Shown one piece after another: positions 37,316 through 45,638 of a DNA stretch of 64,000 bases. The notes below the pieces were generated by a model that saw nothing but the letters and a program-made list of their open reading frames with translations, made no database searches and was not told where the DNA came from. Each line of letters begins with the position of its first letter. Position 1 is the stretch's first letter. The stretch is from the NCBI RefSeq assembly GCF_019665765.1, contig NZ_CP081150.1, forward strand, positions 2,542,001-2,606,000, given 5' to 3'. A program made the position numbers and the translations under genes. Origin of the DNA: Deefgea tanakiae (lineage in GTDB: Bacteria > Pseudomonadota > Gammaproteobacteria > Burkholderiales > Chitinibacteraceae).

Positions 37316-38170
37316 TTAGCCTTTGACGGCACCTGCCGATAAACCGCGCACAAAATACTTCCCGCAAAACACATACACCACGATGGTCGGTAGTGCGGCG
37401 ATCAAGGCCGCTGCCATATCAACGTTGTATTCCTTCACCGTCGTTGATGTATTGGCCATATTGTTCAGCCCCACCGTAATCGGTTGACTATCGCCAGCCG
37501 AAAAAACCACGCCAAATAGGAAATCATTCCAGATTTGAGTAAATTGCCAGATCAGGGTCACCATGATGATGGGCGTGCTCATTGGCAAAATAATACGGTA
37601 GAAAATCCGCCAAAATCCTGCACCGTCCAAACGCGCTGCTTTAATCAGCTCATCTGGAATCCCAACGTAGTAATTACGGAAAAACAGTGTGGTCGAGGCC
37701 AAACCGCACACCACATGTACAAACACCAAGCCGGTCGTCGTGCTGGCAATCCCCAGCCAACCCAAGGTTTGCGCCATCGGTAGCAACAACACTTGGAACG
37801 GCATAAACACACCAAACAAAATCATCGCAAACACGACATTCGAGCCGGGAAAGCGCCATTTGGATAAGACATAACCATTGATTGCCCCCAGCACCGTAGA
37901 AATCAGTACCGCTGGAATCACCATCTTGACTGAGTTCATAAAGTAGCCCGACAAGCCCTCACACGACGCACCGGTACATGCCGTACTCCACGCCTTATCC
38001 CACGCGGCAAAGCTAATACTTTGCGGTAACGACAGTAAATTGCCGACCCGAATTTCATCCATACTTTTGACGGAAGTCGTGAGCATCACGTAGAGCGGAA
38101 TCAAGTAATACAGCGCCGCAAACACCAGCGCGGCATAAATCATTGCGCGCCAAAAACGATCTTGGGTCAT
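37316..38170 (-). CDS. gtsC: Sugar ABC transporter permease (MalG type)
   Basis: Inner-membrane permease of 284 residues with six predicted helices, the MalG-like half of the importer. Helix 1 is MIYAALVFAALYYLIPLYV. The periplasmic loop includes two cysteines (CTGASC), which is unusual. The EAA loop that contacts the ATPase is AARLDGAGFWRIFYRIILP near residue 190, and the C-terminus is FVRGLSAGAVKG, typical of MalG proteins. GGAG lies 6 nt before the ATG. It follows the MalF-type gene by 54 bp. The gts symbol is by analogy with the Pseudomonas glucose importer. Confidence 0.92.
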   Translation of the reverse strand: MTQDRFWRAMIYAALVFAALYYLIPLYVMLTTSVKSMDEIRVGNLLSLPQSISFAAWDKAWSTACTGASCEGLSGYFMNSVKMVIPAVLISTVLGAINGYVLSKWRFPGSNVVFAMILFGVFMPFQVLLLPMAQTLGWLGIASTTTGLVFVHVVCGLASTTLFFRNYYVGIPDELIKAARLDGAGFWRIFYRIILPMSTPIIMVTLIWQFTQIWNDFLFGVVFSAGDSQPITVGLNNMANTSTTVKEYNVDMAAALIAALPTIVVYVFCGKYFVRGLSAGAVKG

Positions 38171-38224
38171 TTCGCTCTCCAGATGGCATCGTTAAATGAC
38201 AGTTTTTGAGTAGCTTTCAGAGTG

Positions 38225-39124
38225 CTAAGCATCTTTATCCTTCCTCAACTCAGAATACAGATACGGCACCACAATCGCGGCGACTGCCATCAGCATCATC
38301 ATCGCGCTGGCTGCACCAACGCCCATTTGCCCACGTGTAAACGCCATCGAATACATAAACGTCGCCGGCACATCCGATGAATAACCGGGGCCACCGCCCG
38401 TCAAGGCCATAATCAAATCGAAACTCTTAATCGCGATGTGCGACAACACCATCAACGTAGAAAACACCACGGGGCGCAAGGCGGGCAGAATGATTTTCCA
38501 ATAAATCCGTGGCAAACTCGCACCATCAATTTGCGCCGCCTTGATAATCGAATCATCCACACCACGCAGCCCTGCTAAAAACAGCGCCATCACAAAGCCC
38601 GATGATTGCCACAAACCGGCCAACACGACGGTGTAAATTGACATATCGGAATTGACCAACCAATCAAACGTAAAGCTGGTAAATCCCCAGTCGTGCATCA
38701 ATTTTTCAATGCCCAATCCCGGATTCAAAATCCATTTCCACGCCGTACCCGTTACGATAAAAGACAGTGCCATCGGATAGAGATAAATGGTGCGAATCGC
38801 GCCTTCGAGTCGGATTTTTTGATCGAGCAAAACGGCCAACACCACGCCGATACCCATTGCGCCACCAATAAACAGCACCGCAAAAATAACTAGATTTCGA
38901 ACCGCAACCCACCAGCGTTCATTGTCAAATAGCGCGGCGTATTGGGCCAAACCTGCCCATTCGGTGTTGGGCAGCATTCGCGAAGTGGTAAAAGACAAGT
39001 ACCCATTCCACGCGATAAATCCATATAAAAAAACCAAGGTCAGCAAAAACGATGGGGCTAAAACGAGGCGCGGCAGCCAGCGCTCCGCAAACCCATATTG
39101 GGCCGCACGGACAGGCGTAGTCAT
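38225..39124 (-). CDS. gtsB: Sugar ABC transporter permease (MalF type)
   Basis: Inner-membrane permease of 299 residues with six predicted helices. The first helix is LVLAPSFLLTLVFLYGFIAW, preceded by a short basic N-terminus. The EAA motif is AAQIDGASLPRIYWKIILPAL near residue 215, and the LTGGGPGYSSDVPATFMY segment is typical of carbohydrate permeases. It sits 101 bp after the binding-protein gene, a gap that holds a dispersed palindrome. The SD GGAG is 7 nt before the ATG. Confidence 0.92.
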   Translation of the reverse strand: MTTPVRAAQYGFAERWLPRLVLAPSFLLTLVFLYGFIAWNGYLSFTTSRMLPNTEWAGLAQYAALFDNERWWVAVRNLVIFAVLFIGGAMGIGVVLAVLLDQKIRLEGAIRTIYLYPMALSFIVTGTAWKWILNPGLGIEKLMHDWGFTSFTFDWLVNSDMSIYTVVLAGLWQSSGFVMALFLAGLRGVDDSIIKAAQIDGASLPRIYWKIILPALRPVVFSTLMVLSHIAIKSFDLIMALTGGGPGYSSDVPATFMYSMAFTRGQMGVGAASAMMMLMAVAAIVVPYLYSELRKDKDA

Positions 39125-39157
39125 CTTGGTTCTCCGCTTGGAAGCAAAAGTAGATAT

Positions 39158-39206
39158 GGGTATATTGCTGCAGATATTTATTAAAATTAGTTACGGCAAC
39201 ATACCC
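39158..39206. repeat. Dispersed palindrome type I, copy 7
   Basis: GGGTATATTGCTGCAGATA and TAGTTACGGCAACATACCC match over the outer 15 positions. The copy lies between the binding-protein and MalF-type genes of the importer operon, so a hairpin here could lower permease relative to binding-protein expression. Confidence 0.65.
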
Positions 39207-39225
39207 ACTATTGAATCACATCAAG

Positions 39226-40470
39226 TTACATCGTCTTCGCGGCTTTAGCGAGTTTCGTTGCCGCATCTTTGGCACTCATTTTGTCGTCATTCCAGAATTG
39301 GGTAACGACATCAAAAAACGCACCTTGCGTGGCCGATTTCATCGCCATGCCATGCGCCCAAGACGGTACTAAAGTCCCTTTGCCTGAGGTTGCTTTGAAG
39401 TCTGCAGCTGATTTTTTAGCGCATTCGTCAAATTTAGCCATATCCACCCCCATGCGGGCAGGGATAGAGCCTTTATTCAAGTTGAACAACTCTTGGAATT
39501 CTGGGCTCATCAAGGTCGTCGCCAAGGCTTGCTGACCTTTCACAACATCTTTATTTTTGAGCTTAAACATCGCAAAACTATCGATATTGAAGGTGTAGGC
39601 ATTTTCAGTGCCAGGTGCGGCTACGCAAATAAAATCTTTGCCTGGCGCTTTACCCGCAGCCATAAATTCGCCTTTGGCCCAGTCACCCATAAATTGCATA
39701 CCGGCCTTGCCGTTAATCACCATGCTGGTTGCCAGATTCCATTCACGGCCAGCACTGTTTTTATCGGTAAACGGTTTGATTTTTTTATAGGTTTCCAACA
39801 CTTTGATCATCGTTGGGCCGCTCAAAGTGCCTTGGTCAAGTTGGACAAACGCTTTTTTATAGAAATCAACACCGCCGACACCTAAGGCAACCGATTCAAA
39901 AACGGTGCTGTCTTGCCATGGCTGACCACCATAAGCAACAGGCTGAATGCCGGCTTTTTGCAGTGCGGCTGCGGTAACAAAAAACTCATCCCACGTCGTT
40001 GGGATTTTAGCGTTGGCTTTTTTGAGTAATTCAGGATTCACCCACATCCAGTTCACGCGATGCACATTCACTGGCGCTGCAACGTATTGGCCTTTGAATT
40101 TCATCACGTTCGATACCACAGGCGGCAGCAATTTATCCCAGCCGCCTTTTTTGGCTACATCATCAATCGAAGCCAAAACGCCTTCACTACCCCACTCTTG
40201 AATCGATGGGCCTTTAATTTGGGCTGCCGCTGGCGGGTTACCTGAAACGACACGGGTTTTTAACGCCGTCATTGCGTTTTCACCACCACCGCCTGCTACT
40301 GCAAAGTCTTTCCAAGTAAAACCCTGCGCTTCCATCATTTTTTTCAATTCAGCAACGGATTTCGCTTCGCCGCCAGACGTCCAAAAATGTAGCACTTCAA
40401 CTTCAGCGGCATGAGCAGCCAAGGTTAAACCCATACCGGCTAGCAATAGACCCAACTTTGTAAGGCGCAT
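39226..40470 (-). CDS. gtsA: Sugar-binding periplasmic protein, probable glucose/mannose type
   Basis: Extracellular solute-binding protein (family 1) of 414 residues, which captures a sugar in the periplasm. A signal peptide is evident (MRLTKLGLLLAGMGLTLAAHA, cut near residue 21). The mature start VEVLHFWTSGGEAKSVAEL, the AGGGGENAMTALKTRV segment, AAQIKGPSIQEW and VNVHRVNWMWVN resemble the glucose-binding proteins of Pseudomonas and Thermus. The C-terminal tail KLAKAAKTM is typical. First gene of the importer operon. The region upstream carries two candidate operators. Glucose is an inference; other hexoses are possible. Confidence 0.9.
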   Translation of the reverse strand: MRLTKLGLLLAGMGLTLAAHAAEVEVLHFWTSGGEAKSVAELKKMMEAQGFTWKDFAVAGGGGENAMTALKTRVVSGNPPAAAQIKGPSIQEWGSEGVLASIDDVAKKGGWDKLLPPVVSNVMKFKGQYVAAPVNVHRVNWMWVNPELLKKANAKIPTTWDEFFVTAAALQKAGIQPVAYGGQPWQDSTVFESVALGVGGVDFYKKAFVQLDQGTLSGPTMIKVLETYKKIKPFTDKNSAGREWNLATSMVINGKAGMQFMGDWAKGEFMAAGKAPGKDFICVAAPGTENAYTFNIDSFAMFKLKNKDVVKGQQALATTLMSPEFQELFNLNKGSIPARMGVDMAKFDECAKKSAADFKATSGKGTLVPSWAHGMAMKSATQGAFFDVVTQFWNDDKMSAKDAATKLAKAAKTM

Positions 40471-40521
40471 TATCGTGTTCTCCAGATTTTATGTTTTACC
40501 GAGAGCGGCGCTGCCTTCGGT

Positions 40522-40545
40522 TGTAGTCAGAATACGCAGACTACA
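40522..40545. promoter_or_regulatory. Candidate carbon-metabolism operator upstream of the sugar importer
   Basis: TGTAGTC and GACTACA flank AGAATACGCA; arms, spacing and the following CACCATGATGCA match the motif before aceA (32176-32199). It lies 52 bp upstream of the binding-protein start. Confidence 0.5.
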
Positions 40546-40583
40546 CCATGATGCAAATCAGGTAATTACCGGACGGGTATTCA

Positions 40584-40606
40584 ACCTAGGGTAAATACCT
40601 TAGGGT
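40584..40606. promoter_or_regulatory. Direct repeats, possible response-regulator site
   Basis: ACCTAGGGT (40584-40592) and ACCTTAGGGT (40597-40606) are tandem near-palindromes in the 154-bp gap between the FixJ-type regulator gene and the importer. The palindrome GGTAATTACC (40561-40570) is adjacent. Tandem sites of this size suit a LuxR-type dimer. Confidence 0.4.
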
Positions 40607-40624
40607 CTTTCAATCGCATACCCT

Positions 40625-41272
40625 TTAGTCAACAAACCACTCGCCGACCGGTATTTCTTTCAGCATGGCCGCGAGCTCCATCGCTGAATGCACACGCATT
40701 TTGGTGAAAATTCGTGCTCGGTGAACTTCAACCGTTTTGGTGCTGATATCAAGTCGATCGGCAATTTGCTTATTCAATTTACCGAGCAGGATTTCTTGCA
40801 ATACTTCACGCTCACGCGGCGTCAGGTCGGCCAACAATTCCACTACTTTTTGCTGATGCTTGGCGCTACCACGACGCTGCAAATCCTCAGATAAACAGGC
40901 TTGTACTCGCGCCAACAACTGATCTTGGTCGCACGGCTTTTCCATAAAATCGCTAGCGCCGTCTTTCAAAGCATTCACTGCCATCGGCACATCACCATGC
41001 CCAGTCAAGAAGATTACTGGCGGTAAATAACTGCCTTCGCGTAATTCGGCAAACAACTCCAAGCCACTCATGCCATCCATACGGACATCGACGATCAAAC
41101 AGGCGAAACGACTCACATCGCCCTCATCCAGAAAAGCTTCGGCGGAAGCGTAAGTCAACACAGGGCAATCATGTGTTTCTAGCAAAAGCCCGAGCGAATC
41201 ACGCACGGCCTCATCATCATCAATCACCGCAACAGTGCGAATCGGTGCGGCAACGGGTGCAACTGCTTTCAT
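40625..41272 (-). CDS. FixJ/NarL-type response regulator
   Basis: Two-component response regulator of 215 residues. The receiver domain (12-130) has VIDDDEAVRDSLG, the acceptor aspartate in LIVDVRMDGMSGLELF near 62 and the lysine in FMEKPCDQDQLL near 112. A LuxR-type helix-turn-helix follows (148-205): LTPREREVLQEILLGKLNKQ and IADRLDISTKTVEVHRARIF. The ATG overlaps the kinase stop (ATGA, 4 bp), so the pair is translationally coupled. It sits directly upstream of the sugar importer and is a likely regulator of it. AGGA precedes the ATG. Confidence 0.92.
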   Translation of the reverse strand: MKAVAPVAAPIRTVAVIDDDEAVRDSLGLLLETHDCPVLTYASAEAFLDEGDVSRFACLIVDVRMDGMSGLELFAELREGSYLPPVIFLTGHGDVPMAVNALKDGASDFMEKPCDQDQLLARVQACLSEDLQRRGSAKHQQKVVELLADLTPREREVLQEILLGKLNKQIADRLDISTKTVEVHRARIFTKMRVHSAMELAAMLKEIPVGEWFVD

Positions 41273-43599
41273 GGTGTATCCTCATTGGAATTATTGGTAT
41301 CAAAGGGCAGACGGAAACGCATTTGCGTGCCGCCATCCGGATTCGGTTCGGCCCATAAATGGCCTCGATGCTGCTCGATCACCGAGCGGCAAATATTCAG
41401 TCCCATGCCCATACCTTCAGACTTGGTGGTATAAAACGGCTGGAAGAGCTGTGCAGGATCAGCCAAACCACTGCCATGGTCGATGACGGTGACTTGCAAC
41501 ATGTCATCCAGTACCGCGGCACGAACGATAATTTTTCGGCGCGCCGCTGGCGTTTCGCTCATGGCTTCCAAACCATTTTTGATCAAATTGAGCAACACTT
41601 GCTCCAACATCACCGCATCACCATAAAACGATGGCAAATCATCGGGTAACTCCAGCACGATGCTGGCTTTTAGTTTATGCGCTGTTGGGCCTAATAGCTG
41701 CAAAGGCACGCTAATGAGTTCTTGAAGCTCGCATACCTCACGACTAGGTGCCCGTTTTACAACAAACTGCCGTATCCCACGAATAATCTGCCCGGCTCGG
41801 CGCGCTTGGGCGGTCATCTTGACCAAGGTTTCTTGCACTTTGCCGATCGGTGGATCGGGCTTATAAAGCATCGTTTCACATGCTGCGCTATAGCTGGCAA
41901 TTGCTGCCAAGGGCTGATTTAGCTCGTGTGCCAAGCTGGAGGCTAACTCGCCCATATTCACCAGCCGCGCCGTGTGCTGCACCATATCATTGCGCGTTCG
42001 CTCTAACTCTTGCGCCTGCTGCCTTGCCGTAATATCGGTACAAATTTCCAACATTGCACTGCGATTACCCACCCAATCCACGATACGCTGTTCGATTTGA
42101 TACAGCCGCCCCGTGATCATATCCACTGTTTCAAAGACTCTTTCTTCGATGAGCAAGGATGAGCGCCATTGTAAGAGACAATAGGTTTCAGCATTTTTTG
42201 GAATCAGAAAAGTATTACTATGATGACGATTGCGGTACAGCATCACCCCTGTTTCTAAATCACTGACCGACACAGCAACCTCTAAACCAGCCAATACGGT
42301 ACGCAATTGCTGGCGTGAGCTCGCCAATGCTTCGCGCTCTTGTTTCAGCTCCGTGATGTCATACATCGAAGCCATCCAGCCGCGATGCTGCCCCTGACTA
42401 TCGATGAGTTTCGACGAATAGAGCCGCACATCAAATCGCTCGCCATCATTGCGCATAAAGCGCAGCTCAAAGCCATTGGCGGGGCAATCACCCAGCAAAA
42501 TCGATTGATAAGCGCGAGCGCATTCATCAATACATTCTGGCGGCCAAAATGGCATTGGTGGTTTAGCGCCGACCAATTCGGCTTCCGACCAACCCACCAT
42601 ATCGGCAAAAGCACGATTCACGTAGCTGAGTTTGCCATCGGTATCCATCGCACGCAGGCCGGTGACCAGTGAATTTTCCATCGCAGAGCGAAACAAAATT
42701 TCATCACGCAGCGCCGACTCGGCCTGTTGCCGCTCCCGCATACGTTGGCGCAATAGTTTTAAGGCCCAGAGCAACAGCAAGAGCAAAGCTGAAATCAAAC
42801 CCACCAACCAAAAATTTGCTGGTTTGCTCACTGGGTCTACCGCCTTGGCCAGCAATCGCAAATTCTGCTGCGAGACGCCGCCAAATGGCACTTCACGGAT
42901 ATCGTCACCACGTAAGCGCGAATGGTAGCGATTGGGTGCAATCACTTGATTATTGCTATCGACCAACTGCAATTGATAGCGCTGCACCATCCACCATGGC
43001 ACGCGTTGCAAAAGCAAGACCGACAAGTCATACACAGCCAGTACCGCACCTTGGTATTCGGTTTCATGGAAAAACGGCACCACATGCACAATCTGCGGTG
43101 AGGAGCGCCAAATCACATTGGTGACCATCGGATAACCCAAGGTCGCTGCGCCATCAATGACTTCGGTCAGTAATGAATCATCCAAGGCCACCAAGCTGTC
43201 AGGGCGACGGGCAAAGTTAGGAAAACCATCACCGCGCTCCCCTCTAGCATTCACCCATTCAATCGAGATAATTTCTGGATTGGACTTCATTAAGCTTTCG
43301 GCGCGCGAGCGAAAGTCCGCCTGTCCAAAGCTATCTGAAGCGAGGCCATAAGCGAGGTTTTCTAAAACATTTTGATTGCTTTGTAGGCGGCCGCGAATCT
43401 CTTGCTCTTGCCAGAGCAAATCTTGCGCCATCGTTGCTTCGCGCTGAAACACATCACGCCGATAGTCTTGCCATGCGTACAACACCGTTGCAATCAGCAA
43501 AGACGCAATCGCCAAATACGCCAAAGCCCACGGCCAATTGCGCTGGATTTTTCTCTGCAAACTTTGCGGCCAATTCGACCAAAAACGCCAATTTTTCAT
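41269..43599 (-). CDS. Membrane sensor histidine kinase with PAS domains, partner of the FixJ-type regulator
   Basis: Hybrid-free sensor kinase of about 776 residues. Membrane helix 1 (about 24-44, WALAYLAIASLLIATVLYAW) and helix 2 (about 267-288) enclose a 220-residue periplasmic sensor domain of Cache type. A canonical PAS (about 310-425, AMDTDGKLSYVNRAFADMVG) is followed by a second weaker PAS-like region. The histidine box is ASSLAHELNQPLAAIASYSA (His near 550), and the ATPase boxes are NLIKNGLEAM, DHGSGLADPAQ and GMGMGLNICRSVIEQH. The H box is the FixL/DctB kind. ATG 43599 is preferred; the frame is open to 43644 inside a repeat. The ligand is unknown, possibly the imported sugar or a carboxylate. 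Confidence 0.9.
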   Translation of the reverse strand: MKNWRFWSNWPQSLQRKIQRNWPWALAYLAIASLLIATVLYAWQDYRRDVFQREATMAQDLLWQEQEIRGRLQSNQNVLENLAYGLASDSFGQADFRSRAESLMKSNPEIISIEWVNARGERGDGFPNFARRPDSLVALDDSLLTEVIDGAATLGYPMVTNVIWRSSPQIVHVVPFFHETEYQGAVLAVYDLSVLLLQRVPWWMVQRYQLQLVDSNNQVIAPNRYHSRLRGDDIREVPFGGVSQQNLRLLAKAVDPVSKPANFWLVGLISALLLLLLWALKLLRQRMRERQQAESALRDEILFRSAMENSLVTGLRAMDTDGKLSYVNRAFADMVGWSEAELVGAKPPMPFWPPECIDECARAYQSILLGDCPANGFELRFMRNDGERFDVRLYSSKLIDSQGQHRGWMASMYDITELKQEREALASSRQQLRTVLAGLEVAVSVSDLETGVMLYRNRHHSNTFLIPKNAETYCLLQWRSSLLIEERVFETVDMITGRLYQIEQRIVDWVGNRSAMLEICTDITARQQAQELERTRNDMVQHTARLVNMGELASSLAHELNQPLAAIASYSAACETMLYKPDPPIGKVQETLVKMTAQARRAGQIIRGIRQFVVKRAPSREVCELQELISVPLQLLGPTAHKLKASIVLELPDDLPSFYGDAVMLEQVLLNLIKNGLEAMSETPAARRKIIVRAAVLDDMLQVTVIDHGSGLADPAQLFQPFYTTKSEGMGMGLNICRSVIEQHRGHLWAEPNPDGGTQMRFRLPFDTNNSNEDTP

Positions 43600-43612
43600 A
43601 AAAAATACCCAT

Positions 43613-43696
43613 ACAAAAGTTTTATAGCAAGGCGTCGAAGCCACAGGCAGTACTTCGGTACGACAAGGCGAGACAACGAAGCAAGGAAACTTTTGT
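43613..43696. repeat. Dispersed repeat type III, copy 1
   Basis: An 84-bp element with perfect terminal inverted repeats ACAAAAGT and ACTTTTGT and the central palindrome GTACTTCGGTAC. It aligns nearly base for base with 55755-55837 (shared GCAAGGC, GGCAGTAC, AGACAACG). It lies just upstream of the sensor kinase gene. Confidence 0.75.
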
Positions 43697-43766
43697 CTAT
43701 CAACTAAAGAGCATACGATAAAGTCGCTTTAATACCCCATACAGTAATACCCAGACAGCAGAAAAA

Positions 43767-43798
43767 CAAAAACCCCGCTTCAATCTGCAGGGTTTTTG
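43767..43798 (-). terminator. Rho-independent terminator after pepD
   Basis: AAAAACCCCGC and GCAGGGTTTTT form a stem with one mismatch; on the minus strand it ends in T residues 23 bp after the pepD stop. Confidence 0.75.
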
Positions 43799-43820
43799 AA
43801 TGATGTGTGCGAAATTGCGC

Positions 43821-45293
43821 TTAATTTCTCAGTGGAACAGCCGCCAAACTGGCCTTCAGCAATTCCCAAAATTGCGCCACCGACGCAATCTCAACACGCT
43901 CATCCGGCGAATGTGCGCCGCGTATCGTTGGACCAAACGACACCATTTCGATATCGGGATAAGCCTTGCCAATCAGCCCACATTCCAAACCCGCATGAAT
44001 CACTTTGACCAAAGGCGCAGCACCATGCAAAGCTTGATAAGCCTGTTGCAGCACCAGCAAAGCGCGCGACTGCAAATTGGGTGCCCAGCCCGGGTACGCC
44101 CCGCCGCTGTCGACCGAAAATCCCGCCAAGCGCGCCACGGCACGTATGGTTTGCGTCAATTCGGCCACGCCAAAATCAGTCAAAGACCGCACCATCAAGA
44201 CCGATTCAAAACGTCGCCCTTCAAACTGCACCACGCCCAGATTATTCGAGCTTTCTACCACGCCAGCGACTTCCTGGCTCCAACGGCGAATCCCATGCGG
44301 CAAAGCCAGTAATAAATTAACCACTTTGGCACTGTCCGCAGCGTTAAGCACTTCTTCAGCCTGCGCTTCGCACACTGTCATCTTGATCTCTGGCTCGACA
44401 CGACTCAATGCCGCTCGCCAATCGGCCACGCATTGCTCCGCAACTTCCTTAAATTTAACAGCATCACAGGCCGGAATCGCCACGCGAGCAAAGGCTTCAC
44501 GCGGTAAAGCATTGCGCAAAGAGCCACCACGAATACTTACCACGCGCAAATCAAACTGAGGTATTGCTCTAAACAAGAAGCAAGATAATAGCTTAATGGC
44601 ATTACCCCGCTCCAAATGAATATCTACGCCAGAATGACCGCCCTTCAGGCCGGTAATTGCAATATCACGCACCACCCAACCCGCCGGCATGCTTTCGGGA
44701 TTCAGCGTTTGGCTCACCGTCACATCGACGCCACCCGCACAGCCCACATACAGCTCGCCCCAGTCTTCGGTATCCAAATTAAACAGCAATTGCCCTTGCA
44801 AGCAATCGGGCTGCAAGCCTTTGGCGCCGGTCATGCCCGACTCTTCATCAATGGTCAGCAATACTTCCAGCGGACCATGTGCAATATCGCTGCTTTCGAG
44901 GATAGCCAAAGCGGCGGCAACGCCAATGCCATTGTCGGCGCCCAAAGTGGTGCCATCGGCATGCATCCAGCCATCGGCGATATAGGTTTTAATTGGGTCA
45001 CGCAGAAAATCATGCTGGGTTGCTTCATTTTTCAGCGCCACCATATCCAAATGGCCCTGCAGCACCACGCCCAATTTGTCTTCCATGCCCAGCGTTGCGG
45101 GCTTGCGAATCAATAGATTACCGACCGCATCAAGCTCATTGGCCAAACCCAGTTGATCCGCCCACGCTTGAATGTGCGCGCGCAGCGCGGCTTCGTGATG
45201 GGATGGACGCGGAAAAGCGCACAGCACCGCAAAATGTTGCCATAACAGACTGGGCTCAACATGACGACAATTCATACCTACCTCTAAGCTCAT
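43821..45293 (-). CDS. pepD: Aminoacyl-histidine dipeptidase (cytosol non-specific dipeptidase PepD)
   Basis: Zinc metallopeptidase of the M20 family that cleaves dipeptides such as carnosine and Xaa-His. The 490-residue product (E. coli PepD 485) shows LLWQHFAVLCAFPRPSHHE, the metal-binding HLDMV near residue 87, GTTLGADNGIGVAAALAILE near 120, LLTIDEESGMTGAKGLQ near 150, and LDTEDWGELYVGCAGG near 175. The lid domain follows, then the C-terminal HAGLECGLIGKAYPDIEMVSFGPTIRGAHSPDE, which includes the last metal histidines. Two ATGs fit the start: 45293 (GAGG 8 nt upstream) and 45275 (AGAGG 5 nt upstream). It is divergent from rquA. Confidence 0.94.
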   Translation of the reverse strand: MSLEVGMNCRHVEPSLLWQHFAVLCAFPRPSHHEAALRAHIQAWADQLGLANELDAVGNLLIRKPATLGMEDKLGVVLQGHLDMVALKNEATQHDFLRDPIKTYIADGWMHADGTTLGADNGIGVAAALAILESSDIAHGPLEVLLTIDEESGMTGAKGLQPDCLQGQLLFNLDTEDWGELYVGCAGGVDVTVSQTLNPESMPAGWVVRDIAITGLKGGHSGVDIHLERGNAIKLLSCFLFRAIPQFDLRVVSIRGGSLRNALPREAFARVAIPACDAVKFKEVAEQCVADWRAALSRVEPEIKMTVCEAQAEEVLNAADSAKVVNLLLALPHGIRRWSQEVAGVVESSNNLGVVQFEGRRFESVLMVRSLTDFGVAELTQTIRAVARLAGFSVDSGGAYPGWAPNLQSRALLVLQQAYQALHGAAPLVKVIHAGLECGLIGKAYPDIEMVSFGPTIRGAHSPDERVEIASVAQFWELLKASLAAVPLRN

Positions 45294-45638
45294 TTCTTTG
45301 GCCTCAATCTACGGGAATTTCCCCATTTTGGCTGCAGCATTGTAGGCATTTGGTTTTTTTACACAGTGAGGGTATTCCCGTGCACCATGTAAAATGCGGC
45401 ACTGCAGCATAACCCATGGGCTAGGTATACGCCTGGACCCAATTAATATAAATAAATTGCAGTCAATACACCCTCAAAATGACATTGTACTCCGTATGTC
45501 GGATGACATTTTCATTCTCTAAAACACAACACTTTGCTTTTTCAAAGCTTGATTTAATCAAGCTGAATTTGGTTTAACGCAAACTCACCCTACCTCTTTT
45601 GACTTAGTCTTAAGCACACCGCATAAGGAAACGCCGCC
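45294..45638. promoter_or_regulatory. Divergent control region between pepD and rquA
   Basis: This 345-base gap holds no gene. It contains a short inverted repeat AAAATGACAT/ATGACATTTT (45477-45514, one mismatch), the palindrome at 45546-45564, and an AT-rich stretch from 45440 to 45590 likely to hold the rquA promoter. AAGGA before ATG 45639 is the rquA ribosome site. Confidence 0.5.
45546..45564. promoter_or_regulatory. Palindromic candidate operator upstream of rquA
   Basis: AGCTTGATTTAATCAAGCT is a perfect 9+1+9 palindrome 74 bp before rquA. It contains the half sites TTGAT and ATCAA known from FNR/ANR boxes, but they are 3 nt apart, not 4, so a canonical FNR site is not claimed. Confidence 0.4.

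Noticed and set aside
45546-45564. Canonical FNR box before rquA
   Set aside because: The half sites are 3 nt apart; FNR/ANR sites need 4. Kept only as an unnamed palindrome.
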